From: JACVRX01 sp963831385
GTDB lineage: Bacteria > Actinomycetota > Actinomycetes > Jiangellales > Jiangellaceae
Reading direction: 5' to 3'
Length of the DNA stretch: 64,000 nucleotides
Assembly (NCBI GenBank): GCA_963831385.1
Contig: CAWHPW010000013.1
Location: 124,001 to 188,000, forward strand
In this document: piece after piece, positions 33,675 to 43,000 of the stretch
Numbering within the stretch: the stretch's first letter is position 1
How the letters are laid out: every line of letters starts with the position of its first letter
Translations under genes and position numbers: made by a program
Notes under the pieces: generated by a model
The model's input: the letters and a program-made list of their open reading frames with translations, nothing else
What the model was told of the DNA's origin: nothing
Databases searched by the model: none

Positions 33675-33854
33675 ATGGCTGGCATCGCAGAATCGGTGAC
33701 CGCTCTCTCGGCATCGCTAATCGGGCAAACCATTGGTCTCGTCGCTCGGGCCATGGTGCGCGTGGACGAGCTCAACGTCGGGCTGAGCCGACGCAACGCG
33801 CTACAGGCCGTCACGGCCAATCGGGCCCGGCGAACGGAATGGGAGGAGTCATGA
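33675..33854 (+). CDS. Small hypothetical protein (59 residues)
   Basis: Starts MAGIAESVTALSASLIGQT, continues with an amphipathic helix and ends in a basic-acidic tail. A strong GGGGAGGA lies five bases before ATG 33675, the best ribosome-binding site in this part of the window. No homologue is known to me. It lies between the membrane-protein gene and the convergent sigF end. Confidence 0.45.
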   Translation: MAGIAESVTALSASLIGQTIGLVARAMVRVDELNVGLSRRNALQAVTANRARRTEWEES

Positions 33855-33922
33855 GACGCATCTGACCAGGTCGGCGCACGGCGCTGGCGGAGCGACCGAG
33901 CTCATCGCCATCGTTCCTGTCC

Positions 33923-34699
33923 TCAGGCCTCGTCGACCAGCAAACCCTCGCGCAGCCGGACGAGCGTCCGGGCAAGCAGCCGAGACACGTGCATCTGCGA
34001 TATCCCGACCTCGACGGCGATTTGCGACTGAGTCATCTCGGCGAAGAACCGCAGCAGCAAGATCCGACGTTCCCGTTCGGGCAGGCCGGCGAGCAGCGGT
34101 TTGAGCGCTTCTCGGTTCTCGACGCCCTCCAAGGCTTCGTCAACGGCGCCAAGCATGTCCAGGACCGACGGACCGTCGGACTCGCTGCCCTCGGGAGCGT
34201 CGAGCGACAAAGTGCTGTAGGCAGCGGCAGATTCGATGCCTTCGAGGATCTCGTCCTCGCTGGCACCGATGCGCTCGGCGAGCTCCGCCACCGTCGGCGA
34301 ACGGCCGAGCTCCTGGGTGAGCGCCCCGGTGGCCGAGCTGATCTCCAGGCGCATCTCCTGCAGCCGCCGCGGAACACGTATCGCCCAGCCCTTGTCCCGA
34401 AACCAGCGCTTGATCTCGCCGACGATGGTCGGCGTCGCATACGTCGAGAATTCGACGCCGCGCGCGGGATCGTAACGGTCGATTGCCTTGATCAGGCCGA
34501 TGGTCGCGACCTGGACGAGATCGTCATACGGTTCGCCGCGGTTGCGGAAACGTCGGGCAAGATGCTCCACGAGTGGCTGGTGGATCGTGACCAGTTGGCT
34601 GCGGATGTCGACGCGACGCGGTTCGTCCGCGGAGAGCACCGACAGTTCCACCAGCAGATCCCGGGACTCTTCGCGGTTGACCCCCATTCCCGCCGACAT
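33923..34699 (-). CDS. sigF: SigF/SigB-type general stress sigma factor
   Basis: A 258-residue sigma-70 factor of the SigB/F/G group. Region 2 is RFRNRGEPYDDLVQVATIGLIKAIDRYD with FSTYATPTIVGEIKRWFRDK; region 3 and region 4 (MTQSQIAVEVGISQMHVSRLLARTLVRLRE) follow. The ATG shares its A with the rsbW stop (TGATG), so sigma factor and anti-sigma factor are made in step. It is likely to be held by RsbW and freed by an anti-anti-sigma factor, which is not in the window. Confidence 0.9.
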   Translation of the reverse strand: MSAGMGVNREESRDLLVELSVLSADEPRRVDIRSQLVTIHQPLVEHLARRFRNRGEPYDDLVQVATIGLIKAIDRYDPARGVEFSTYATPTIVGEIKRWFRDKGWAIRVPRRLQEMRLEISSATGALTQELGRSPTVAELAERIGASEDEILEGIESAAAYSTLSLDAPEGSESDGPSVLDMLGAVDEALEGVENREALKPLLAGLPERERRILLLRFFAEMTQSQIAVEVGISQMHVSRLLARTLVRLREGLLVDEA

Positions 34700-35079
34700 C
34701 ACCCGGGGTTCACCGCCTGCTTCTTGCGCAACGTGAGGGTGACGCGACCGTCGTCCACACTGGCGTCGACCTCGCTGGCGAGGGCGGTGAGCACGGTCCA
34801 GGCAAAGGTGTTTCGGTTGGGGGGTTCGGTCGCGCTTGACGGAACCGAGACGGCCACTTGCAGATGACCCGGTTCCAGGTCGAATCGGGCGGTCAGCCGA
34901 GCGTCGATGTCGGCCAGCGGAAGCAGTACAGCGCACGCCTCGTCGACTGCGATGCGCAGGTCCTCGATGTCGTCGATGGTGAAATCAAGCCGCGCGGCCA
35001 GCCCAGCCGCGGCCGTCCGCAGGACCGAGACGTAGGCCCCTGACGCCGGCACGCGTAGCTCGACGTGGTCGCTGGACAT
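34699..35079 (-). CDS. rsbW: RsbW/UsfX-type anti-sigma factor
   Basis: A 126-residue GHKL-fold ATP-binding anti-sigma factor: VELRVPASGAYVSVLRTAAAG and then FTIDDIEDLRIAVDEACAVLL, the helix that carries the ATP-binding N-box acid. ATG 35079 is preferred to the GTG at 35082 because AAGGAG is six bases before it. It precedes sigF with coupled translation. The C-terminal G-box is weak, as in mycobacterial UsfX. Confidence 0.85.
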   Translation of the reverse strand: MSSDHVELRVPASGAYVSVLRTAAAGLAARLDFTIDDIEDLRIAVDEACAVLLPLADIDARLTARFDLEPGHLQVAVSVPSSATEPPNRNTFAWTVLTALASEVDASVDDGRVTLTLRKKQAVNPG

Positions 35080-35109
35080 CACGATCTCCTTGCCTCTTCC
35101 CGGTCAGCG

Positions 35110-35157
35110 CAGAGGCACCACGCCGGCTCGATTCGAGCCGTGGCGGTGGTGCCTCTG
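35110..35157. terminator. Strong hairpin between sodN and rsbW
   Basis: A 12-base-pair perfect stem CAGAGGCACCAC (35110-35121) and GTGGTGCCTCTG (35146-35157) encloses a second six-base stem GGCTCG/CGAGCC (35125-35139). It lies 22 bases after the sodN stop and separates the sodN transcript from the rsbW-sigF operon. Confidence 0.75.
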
Positions 35158-35179
35158 TGATCGATCCCGACAGGTCGGG

Positions 35180-35587
35180 TCAAGCAGCCTTGGTCTCCGC
35201 GAAGATGTCCGCGATCTCGTCGATCTTGGCGAGCAGGTCGTCCGCCACGGCCGGGTCGTTCGAGGACTTGGCACCGCCCGGACCGCCGCCGGCAAGCTTG
35301 GTGGCCTCGTTGAACAGCCGATGGAGGTCTGGGTACTTCTCGAAGTGCGGCGGCTTGAAGTAGTCGGTCCACAACACCCAGAGGTGATGTTTCACGAGTT
35401 CGGCGCGCTGCTCCTTGATGAGCAGGGCCCGGGTACGGAAGTCGGGGTCGTCGTTGCCCTGCAGCTTCTCGCAGATCGCCTTGACCGATTGAGCCTCGAT
35501 TCGGGCCTGGGCCGGATCGTAGACACCGCAGGGCAGGTCGCAGTGGGCCGAGACTTCGATGGTGCGGGCGAGCAAGCGCGCGAACAT
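35180..35587 (-). CDS. sodN: Nickel superoxide dismutase
   Basis: Converts superoxide to oxygen and hydrogen peroxide with a nickel hook. The 135-residue precursor has a 14-residue propeptide (MFARLLARTIEVSA) before the mature His15-Cys-Asp-Leu-Pro-Cys-Gly-Val-Tyr, where the first His, both Cys residues and the backbone bind nickel. The rest is the four-helix bundle. A GGAGG lies about seven bases before ATG 35587. It is divergent from sodX, whose protease removes the propeptide. Confidence 0.95.
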   Translation of the reverse strand: MFARLLARTIEVSAHCDLPCGVYDPAQARIEAQSVKAICEKLQGNDDPDFRTRALLIKEQRAELVKHHLWVLWTDYFKPPHFEKYPDLHRLFNEATKLAGGGPGGAKSSNDPAVADDLLAKIDEIADIFAETKAA

Positions 35588-35721
35588 CCGTTGTCCTCCA
35601 AATGACAGTCGCCAACGGCGGGGTGGCGGGGCAGCCTCCGCACGTCTGTCTACCCGGGCGACCCTACCCCCGAACCCGGCGGCCCGAACGCGGGGGAATC
35701 GGGTCCGGAAGAATCGGAGGG

Positions 35722-36102
35722 ATGCGAGCGAATGCAGGCAGCGGGCCTCCCCGCAGGTGGGGGTTCGCACTGGTGCGCGGCCGGTCGATGCTGCCGACGT
35801 TGCAGGACGGCGATCGGCTGGTCGTCCGGTACGGCGTGCACCCCCGGCCCGGCTGCATCGCGGTGGTACGGCTGCCAGACCGCCCGGGCCTTTCGGTGAA
35901 GCGGATAAGACGATCCGAGGCCGCGGGCTGGTGGATCGAGCGCGACAACCCAGTCGAGGGCGTCGACTCGTGGCAGGTCGGGCCCGTGCGGGCCGACGCC
36001 GTCATCGCGGTTGCCCTGTGCCGGGTATGGCCGAGGCCGCGGCTTCTCATCCGATCGCGAGGTGGTCGGCAAGCCGGTCGAGAAAAGCCTGTTGTGCGTT
36101 GA
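35722..36102 (+). CDS. sodX: Nickel-SOD maturation protease (S26-like)
   Basis: A 126-residue signal-peptidase-like protease. The catalytic Ser is in VRGRSMLPTLQDGD and the Lys in LSVKRIRR, the usual Ser-Lys dyad. It lacks a transmembrane anchor, as in other SodX proteins, and cleaves the SodN propeptide inside the cell. GGAGGG lies directly before ATG 35722. Its 3' end overlaps the convergent NUDIX gene by 56 bases. Confidence 0.92.
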   Translation: MRANAGSGPPRRWGFALVRGRSMLPTLQDGDRLVVRYGVHPRPGCIAVVRLPDRPGLSVKRIRRSEAAGWWIERDNPVEGVDSWQVGPVRADAVIAVALCRVWPRPRLLIRSRGGRQAGREKPVVR

Positions 36103-36514
36103 CGATCTTGGCTCGGGCAGCCGGCAGGTCTAACCAGGCCACCGTGTCGATTTCGGGAAACTGCTGGAACTGGCCCGATCCTCGCGGCCACTCCATCGTG
36201 AACACGCCGTGCACGACACTGCCCAGGTCGATGTCGCCTTCGGCGGCCCAGACAGTCACCACCTTGCCGCCAGACTGCTTGACCGTGCCGAGGTCGATCA
36301 GCTCAGCCGTCGGCACAGGTACGCCGAGTTCCTCCTCGAACTCCCGCCGAGCGGCACTCTCGGCGTCTTCGTCGGGGAAGTACTCGCCCTTCGGGATCGA
36401 CCAGGCGCCATTCTGGCGACGAGCCCACAACGGCCCGCCCATGTGCCCGAGCAGTACTTCGAGACCATCGACGCCTCGTCGGTAGAGCAAGATCCCAGCA
36501 CTGTGCTTGGCCAC
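36047..36514 (-). CDS. NUDIX hydrolase
   Basis: A 155-residue pyrophosphohydrolase. The Nudix box is GEYFPDEDAESAARREFEEE followed by LGVPV (G-x5-E-x7-RE-x2-EE-x-G). The opening SAGILLYRR and late VAWLDLPAA fit the NUDIX_DR0079-like group that cleans up nucleotide derivatives. GTG 36514 is chosen as the start of the conserved domain. The substrate is unknown. Confidence 0.88.
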   Translation of the reverse strand: MAKHSAGILLYRRGVDGLEVLLGHMGGPLWARRQNGAWSIPKGEYFPDEDAESAARREFEEELGVPVPTAELIDLGTVKQSGGKVVTVWAAEGDIDLGSVVHGVFTMEWPRGSGQFQQFPEIDTVAWLDLPAARAKIVNAQQAFLDRLADHLAIG

Positions 36515-36591
36515 GTTCTCAGTGTGCCCACGTTTCTCCTGCCCACATGCGAAGGGAGGGTCGGCGGACACCGACCCTCCCCACGCACGGT

Positions 36592-37146
36592 CTACCAGCG
36601 GTGGGCGACGTCGATGACGATTCGTGATCCCTCACCAGGACCGTCGAGGGTGAAGACCCGGAACGGCAGCCGCGCCCGGACGCCGAGTCCCAGGGTGACC
36701 TGGCTCTCCCAGACCTCCATCAGGCTGACCTGGCGGAACGTCCGCGACCCGCTGACGTCGACCAGCTCGATCTGGTTCGCCGGGTCGTACCCGGACCAGA
36801 AGCTGGGCGCGTCCTCGCCGTACGGCGTCTGCACAACGATCTCGAGCAGGGCGCCGCCGCGCAGGTCGACCGGCCGGGGCAGGCCGATGCCCTCGATCGC
36901 TGACACGTACCGGACCTGGAAGGCGTCGGCGTCGTCGGCATAGTCGAGGACCAACCGATCGAAGCAGGCGTGCCGGCCAGCGCGGACGTCGGTGAGCAGT
37001 GCGACATTCGGCGATTCCGCCGCCTTCGGCAGCGAACCCCAGGTGATGCCGCAATACGGAGCATGCGCCTGTGCAGCTGGCGTGGTGAGCGTGATTGCGC
37101 CGATGAGTCCGGCGATCACGGCGAGAACCAATGCCCGGATCTTCAT
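36592..37146 (-). CDS. Secreted AMIN-like domain protein
   Basis: A 184-residue protein with a clean signal peptide (MKIRALVLAVIAGLIGAITL, cleaved after AQA) and one AMIN-like beta-sandwich (HACFDRLVLDYADDADAF; QVTLGLGVRARLPFRVFTLD; SRIVIDVAHRW). Such domains are common in actinobacterial secreted proteins and probably bind cell-wall polymers. No lipobox cysteine follows the signal, so it is probably free. The role is unknown. Confidence 0.78.
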   Translation of the reverse strand: MKIRALVLAVIAGLIGAITLTTPAAQAHAPYCGITWGSLPKAAESPNVALLTDVRAGRHACFDRLVLDYADDADAFQVRYVSAIEGIGLPRPVDLRGGALLEIVVQTPYGEDAPSFWSGYDPANQIELVDVSGSRTFRQVSLMEVWESQVTLGLGVRARLPFRVFTLDGPGEGSRIVIDVAHRW

Positions 37147-37235
37147 GACCGTTCCTCCCCTGTTGGTCCCTGGATGTCAAAAGGACGCGGGACAAGCGGG
37201 GAGGGTTTACCGGCGTCTATCCGGAGCTTCTGATG

Positions 37236-37647
37236 TCAGCCCGCCGCTTGTGGCCCCGTCTCCGACGCCAACGGGGCCCGAAGCGCCTGCGCGGCGGCTG
37301 CGACCCGTTCGTGCGCGGCCCGATACGGGGCATACTCCGGCGGGACGGGCCGGCGCCGTAAAGCGGCCGGACTTCTGCGGCGAGGTCAAGCAACGCGGCC
37401 CGGTCGAAGCCGCGGCGAAGCAGGCGTGCGGTTTCCGCGGCGCCGAAGCGGATGTCCTCGACTCGACCGCGCCAGCCCGGGTTCACCATCCGGCCTGGAT
37501 CGGCCGACATCGCCGTGGCAGCTCGGTGAGCGCTGTTTTGAGCTCGTTGAGCTGTGCCCGGCGCGCTTCGGGGTCGACAGGTAGGTCAGCCGCAGCGGCC
37601 GGGACCTCGTCGGACTGGCCATGGCCGCCGAAGGTGCCCTTCAACAT
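37236..37647 (-). pseudogene. Hypothetical protein of about 137 residues with two frame breaks
   Basis: Three reading frames follow one another to give a coherent chain: MLKGTFGGHGQSDEVPAAAA to LTELPRR (37647 to about 37510), then MVNPGWRGRVEDIRFGAAET to EVRPLYGA (about 37500 to 37355), then PVPPEYAPYRAAHERVAAAA to the stop at 37236. Each step needs one missing base, and the total length (412 bases) fits exactly two missing bases. GGAG lies nine bases before the ATG. Function unknown; no domain recognised. True decay or base-calling errors are both possible. Confidence 0.5.
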
Positions 37648-37865
37648 GGTCAACGTCTCCAACCCGGTCGAGCAGCCCCATCGCTTCGGCACCTCTCATC
37701 ACAACAATGGTGAGGTCCATCATGCCCGGCCGTCAGTGGCCGATGCCGAGGCAGGTTCACAGCTCTCTCGCGCGACCAGAGGAGGTTCTGAGGACTACTG
37801 TGAGTTCAAGCGGCTCTTGACCGCTGGCGGGGCCGTCGCGATGCGGCCAGTTCTGAGGTCAGCAC

Positions 37866-38261
37866 ATGACTAGGCGCGATGACGTCGGCGAGGTCCTCGA
37901 AGGTGATGGTGCCGAGGACACCATGCTCGACGACAACGGCGACAACACCGGGGACGCCGGCGACAATTACCGGGGATCTCTCCTCTTTGGCACTACTGCA
38001 GCGGAACAGGCCTCGGGGCAGTCCCTGGAGCAGCGGCTCGCAGCGGAAGAGCCCGACACGGTCGACGATGAGGGCGAGACCCGCGCCTTGGACGACCGAC
38101 GTACTCAGCGCGAGATCGCTCAGCTCGTCACTGGCGGCGACGGAGCTCACTCACGAACGGATCCGGACCTGATTGGCAGCGATCTCGGCGACTCGGACCT
38201 GTCCGCCGAAGAGGCTGCCTTGCACCTGACCCAACTCCCGAACGCGCCGACGACACCTTAG
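37866..38261 (+). CDS. DUF5709 protein
   Basis: A 131-residue, very acidic and probably disordered protein. The family signature LLFGTTAAEQASGQSLEQRL is followed by AAEEPD, and the end (DLSAEEAALHLTQLP) is usual for DUF5709. Function unknown; the family is restricted to actinobacteria. The 210 bases before it (37655-37865) hold no gene I can support. Confidence 0.75.
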   Translation: MTRRDDVGEVLEGDGAEDTMLDDNGDNTGDAGDNYRGSLLFGTTAAEQASGQSLEQRLAAEEPDTVDDEGETRALDDRRTQREIAQLVTGGDGAHSRTDPDLIGSDLGDSDLSAEEAALHLTQLPNAPTTP

Positions 38262-38315
38262 GTTTACAGCAACATCGCGGCCGGGATCGACGACTACTGC
38301 CGAGACGACAGACAC

Positions 38316-38321
38316 TAGGGT
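38316..38321 (+). promoter_or_regulatory. -10 box TAGGGT for a leaderless start
   Basis: TAGGGT lies six bases before ATG 38328; no ribosome-binding site is visible between them. This fits leaderless initiation. Confidence 0.5.
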
Positions 38322-38327
38322 CGCGCC

Positions 38328-39293
38328 ATGTTCGCGGTCTACGCCGACAGCCTCGACGCCGACGATCCCTTGACCGGGCTGGCCCTCGGAGAACGGCCGG
38401 AGCCGGACCCACCAGGAGGTTGGACGGTCGTCACCGTCCGAGCGAGCGCATTGAACCACCACGACCTGTGGTCGCTTCGAGGTGTGGGCCTGACAGCGGA
38501 CAGGCTGCCGATGATCCTCGGAACCGACGCCGCCGGCGTCGACCCGGAAGGCAACGAGGTGGTCGTGCATGCCGTGATCTCCGACCCGGACTGGCGTGAC
38601 GACGAGACGCTCGATCCCAATCGTTCACTGTTGTCCGAGCGCCACCAGGGGACACTGGCCGAGCGGGTCATGGTTCCGCGTCGCAACCTCGTCCCGAAGC
38701 CGCCGACGCTGTCGTTCGAGGAGGCTGCCTGTGTGCCGACGGCGTGGCTCACCGCGTACCGGATGCTGTTCACCCAGGCCGAAGTGGGACCCGGTTCTAC
38801 CGTGCTGGTGCAGGGAGCGGGCGGGGGAGTAGCGACCGCGCTCATCGCACTAGGAGCTGCAGCAGGCGCTCGGATATGGGTGACCTCGCGCAATCCGGAC
38901 AAGGCTGGCCGCGCAATCGAGCTTGGTGCCGACCAGGTCTTCCGGACCGGCGAACGCTTGCCCGAGCGGGTGGACGCCGTCATGGAGACGGTGGGTGCCG
39001 CGACGTGGCAGCACTCGCTGCGATCGCTGCGCCCGGGAGGAACCGTCGTACTCTCCGGCGCGACGGCCGGCAGAAGCGCCGACACCGAGTTGAGCCGGAT
39101 CTTCTTCCTCCAGCTACGGGTGCTCGGCTCCACCATGGGAACGCGTGATGAGCTGGAACGTCTCCTCACGTTCTGTGCGCGCACGGGCCTCCGCCCGGTG
39201 ATCGACCGGGTCCTGCCGTTGAAACAGGCGCGGGACGGCTTTGCCGCACTGGAACGTGGAGACGTCTTCGGCAAGGTCGTTCTCACGCCCTGA
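38328..39293 (+). CDS. Zinc-type dehydrogenase/quinone oxidoreductase (MDR family)
   Basis: A 321-residue medium-chain dehydrogenase. The catalytic N-terminal half has LNHHDLWSLRG and LGTDAAGVD; the NAD(P)-binding half has VLVQGAGGGVATALIALGAA. The structural-zinc cysteines are absent, so it probably acts as an NAD(P)H:quinone oxidoreductase-like enzyme. It converges on the SGNH hydrolase gene with an 11-base overlap. Substrate unknown. Confidence 0.85.
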   Translation: MFAVYADSLDADDPLTGLALGERPEPDPPGGWTVVTVRASALNHHDLWSLRGVGLTADRLPMILGTDAAGVDPEGNEVVVHAVISDPDWRDDETLDPNRSLLSERHQGTLAERVMVPRRNLVPKPPTLSFEEAACVPTAWLTAYRMLFTQAEVGPGSTVLVQGAGGGVATALIALGAAAGARIWVTSRNPDKAGRAIELGADQVFRTGERLPERVDAVMETVGAATWQHSLRSLRPGGTVVLSGATAGRSADTELSRIFFLQLRVLGSTMGTRDELERLLTFCARTGLRPVIDRVLPLKQARDGFAALERGDVFGKVVLTP

Positions 39294-39921
39294 GTTCGCC
39301 CCGCCGCCTGCTGGGCAAATCAGGTGCCTGTACTCCGAGCCACTCGTACCAACCGCCGGTCAGCACGACGTAGGCGAGCATCCCGTATCCGGCCTGGGCC
39401 GGATGCACGCCGTCGGCGAAGTTCTGCTCCGACCAGGGCCGGCGGTCGATCAGCGCTTGATAGGTCGAGATGTACATCACCTCGAGCCGGCGGCACAGCG
39501 ATGCGTATCCGTCGTCCAACTCGGCGATCCGGGCGCGGGTCTCGGCTGGGCCGACCGGCGGCGGCCCCACGACCAGCCGACGCGTCTGCATCGACTGCAG
39601 CCCGAACTCGAGGGTGGCAACCGACCGGGCGACCGGGAATTCGGTGAACGCGTCAGCCACGCCGACTGCGAGTACAACGCCGTGTTCGTCGCCACGGGCG
39701 AAACGCGGCGAGCTCTCCAGCGGAATGCGCACGACGATGTCTTCGGTCGTCTGGCCGCGGACGCCAAGTGGGTAGACGGTCAAGGCGATGCCGGTCGACG
39801 GCGGGGTCCTGGCTGCCACCCGGCCGACCCAGCCCAGGGCCTTGGGGTCGCCCACTCCTGCCACGAAGGAGTCCCCGAAAACGCAGACGCGGACGTCGCG
39901 CAACTCGGCCGAGGTAGTCAC
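39283..39921 (-). CDS. SGNH/GDSL hydrolase
   Basis: A 212-residue esterase-fold enzyme. The nucleophile block is VCVFGDSFVAGVG and the catalytic Asp/His block FADGVHPAQAGYG. No signal peptide, so it is probably cytoplasmic. Its GTG overlaps the DUF6104 stop by four bases (GTGA), and DUF6104 follows kgd without a gap, so the three genes form one translationally coupled operon. Confidence 0.85.
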   Translation of the reverse strand: MTTSAELRDVRVCVFGDSFVAGVGDPKALGWVGRVAARTPPSTGIALTVYPLGVRGQTTEDIVVRIPLESSPRFARGDEHGVVLAVGVADAFTEFPVARSVATLEFGLQSMQTRRLVVGPPPVGPAETRARIAELDDGYASLCRRLEVMYISTYQALIDRRPWSEQNFADGVHPAQAGYGMLAYVVLTGGWYEWLGVQAPDLPSRRRGELRA

Positions 39922-40088
39922 TCCTCGTCGACCCGGGCGAGCCAGGTCGCCAGCCGCTCGACCGCAGTGTCGAGCTCGGGGTGTTCGTCGACGAACTCGC
40001 GCAGACGTTCGGCGAGCCAGGTCAAGGTGACTTGTTCGTCGCCGCGCCGATGCTCGAGCTCCTCGATCCCGCGATCGGTGAAGTACAT
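39918..40088 (-). CDS. DUF6104 protein (56 residues)
   Basis: Begins MYFTDRGIEELEHRRGDEQV and continues with two amphipathic helices to a WLARVDEE end. This is the actinobacterial DUF6104 family, usually found after kgd. The kgd stop codon TAG is followed directly by this ATG, and its stop overlaps the SGNH gene. Function unknown; the tight link suggests a role with Kgd. Confidence 0.8.
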   Translation of the reverse strand: MYFTDRGIEELEHRRGDEQVTLTWLAERLREFVDEHPELDTAVERLATWLARVDEE

Positions 40089-43000
40089 CTACCCGAAGGC
40101 CCCGTCCAAGAGCTGACGTTGTTGCTCGACGTGCAGCGAGTGCGAGCCGCAGGACGGAGCGGCCCCCGCGGGGCGGGTGACACCGGTGAAGTCGACCCCC
40201 AGCTGTGGCAGCAGGTGCAACGCCATAAACGGCCACGGCCCCATATTCAGCGGTTCGTCCTGAACCCAGCGCACCTCGCGCAGCCCGGGGAAACGGCTCA
40301 GCTGAGTCTTCACGTACTCGGTCGGCAACGGGTAGAGCTGTTCAACGGACAGGATTGCGGTGTGCTCGTCGGTTCGCTTGGAGCGCTCGGCGCGCAGATC
40401 CCAGACGACCTTGCCGGAGCAGAGCAGCACCCTGTCGACCTTCCCCGCATCGACCTCGTCGTCGGGAAGCACCGGCCGGAAGGCGGTCTCGCCGGTGAGG
40501 TCCTCCACCGCGGACACCGCTTTCTTGTGACGCAGCATCGACTTGGGCGTGAATACGACCATCGGCTTGTGCTCTTCGCCCAGCGCGTGCAGCCGGAGCA
40601 GATGGAAGTACGACGCGGGAATCGACGGCTGGGCGATCCGGAAGGCGTCGTCGGCGGCCATCGCCAGGAAGCGTTCGATCCGGCCGGAGGAGTGGTCCGG
40701 TCCCTGCCCTTCGTAGCCGTGCGGCAGCAACAGGACGACTCCGGAGCGCTGACCCCATTTGGACTGTCCGGCAACGATGAACTCGTCGATGATCGTCTGA
40801 GCCCCGTTGGCGAAGTCGCCGAACTGCGCCTCCCAGAGCACCAGCGCCTCCGGCCGCGCCACCGAGTAGCCGTACTCGAAGCCCATGGCCGCAAACTCGG
40901 ACAGCAGCGAATCGTAGATGTAGAACTTGGCCTGGTTCTTGTCCAGATGCTGCAGTGGGATGTACGTCTCGCCGGTGCGCCGGTCGACGATCGCCGCGAA
41001 CCGCTGGACGAACGTGCCCCGCCGGCTGTCCTGGCCGGCCAGCCGAATGGGTCGGCCGTCGACCAGCAACGACGCGAACGCGGCGATCTCGGCGGTGCCC
41101 CAGTCGATTCCGCCTTCGGTCAGCATGGCGGCTCGGCGCTGCAGTTGTGGCTGGACCTTGGGGTGCACCGTGAACCCGTCCGGAAGGCTCAAATACGAGT
41201 CCGCGATCTGCTTGAGCAGTTTGTCGGTCACGGCCGTGACCAGGCTGCCGGCCAGTAGTGGCTTGTCCGGATACGACGGCACCGTGATGCTGACCGCTGC
41301 CTGTTCCTCTGCCTCGCGGGTCTCGGTGAAGACCCGCTCGAGTTCCTGCTGGTAGTCGCGGAGCGCCTGCTCGGCTTCCTCGAAGGTGATGTCGCCGCGC
41401 CCGATGAGGGCTTCGGTGTAGAGCTTGCGGACCGAACGCTTCTGTTCGATCAGGTCGTACATCAGCGGCTGCGTGAACGACGGGTCGTCGCCCTCGTTGT
41501 GGCCACGCCGGCGATAACACACCAGGTCGATGACGACGTCTTTGGCGAACTCCTGGCGGAACTCGAATGCCAGCCTGGCCACCCGGTTGCACGCCTCGGG
41601 GTCGTCGCCGTTGACGTGGAAGATCGGTGCCTGGACCATCCGCGCGACATCAGTGCTGTAGATCGACGAGCGCGACTGTTCCGGCGAGGTGGTAAAGCCG
41701 ACCTGGTTGTTGACGACGACATGGATGGTGCCGCCGGTGCGGTAGCCGCGCAGCTGGGACAGGTTGAGGGTCTCGGCGACGACGCCTTGACCGGCGAACG
41801 CAGCATCGCCGTGCACCAGGATCGGCAGGACCGGGAACTCCTCGCCCCGGTCGAGCAGGTCCTGCTTGGCTCGGGCAATCCCTTCGAGCACGGGATTGAC
41901 GGCCTCGAGGTGACTCGGGTTGGCGGTGAGCGAGACCTTGATCTTCTCGCCGTCCTGCCCGACGAACTGGCCGTCTGCTCCCAGGTGGTACTTGACGTCG
42001 CCGGAGCCCTGCACGGTGCGCGGGTCGATGTTGCCCTCGAACTCGCGGAAGATCTGGCCGTAGCTCTTGCCGACGATGTTGGCCAGCATGTTGAGGCGGC
42101 CGCGGTGGGCCATGCCGATGCAGACCTCGTCGAGGTTGGCTTCGGCGGCAGCCTCGCAGATCTCGTCGAGCAGTGAGATCGTGGACTCGCCGCCTTCGAG
42201 CGAGAACCGCTTCTGGCCGACGTACTTGGTCTGCAGAAATGTCTCGAAGGCCTCGGCCTGGTTGAGCTTGTGCAGGATGCGCAGCTGGTCCTCGCGGTCC
42301 ATCCTCTCGTGCTTCCGCTCCACCCGATGCTGGATCCACTGCCGCTGGTCCGGTTCCTGAATGTGCATGTACTCGATGCCGATGGTCCGGCAGTACGCGT
42401 TGCGCAGTACCCCGAGGATGTCGCGCAGCAGCATGAACGGCTTCGCGCCGCCGAAGGATCCGGTGGCGAACTCGCGGTCGAGGTCCCACAGCGTCAGGCC
42501 GTGCGTTGTGACGTCGAGGTCTGGGTGGCTGCGCTGCTTGTACTCCAGCGGATCGGTGTCGGCCATCAGGTGCCCGCGCACCCGGTAGGCGTGGATCAGC
42601 TCGAGAACGCGCGCTTGCTTGCCGACCTGGTCCTCGTGACTTGTCGGGACGTCGGCGGCCCATCGGATCGGCTCATACGGGATGCGCAGCGCGCGGAAGA
42701 TCTCGTCGTAGAAGCCGTCGTCTCCGAGGAGCAGACCGTGCACGATGCGCAGGAAATCACCGCTCTGCGCGCCCTGGATGATCCGGTGGTCGTACGTGCT
42801 GGTCAATGTCATGACCTTCGACACCGCCACCCGGGCGAGCGTCTCGGGGGCGGCTCCCTGGAACTCGGCGGGGTACTCCATGGCGCCGACGCCGATGATC
42901 GTGCCCTGGCCCTTCATCAGCCGAGGAACCGAGTGGACGGTGCCGATCGTGCCGGGGTTCGTCAGGCTGATCGTGGTGCCGGCGAAGTCGTCGACTGTGA

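Noticed and set aside
37806..38150. A CBS-domain-like stretch (VVEHGVLGTITFEDLADVI) on the minus strand
   Set aside because: It is the complement of the DUF5709 gene, covers only part of a CBS domain, and the plus-strand family signature is stronger.
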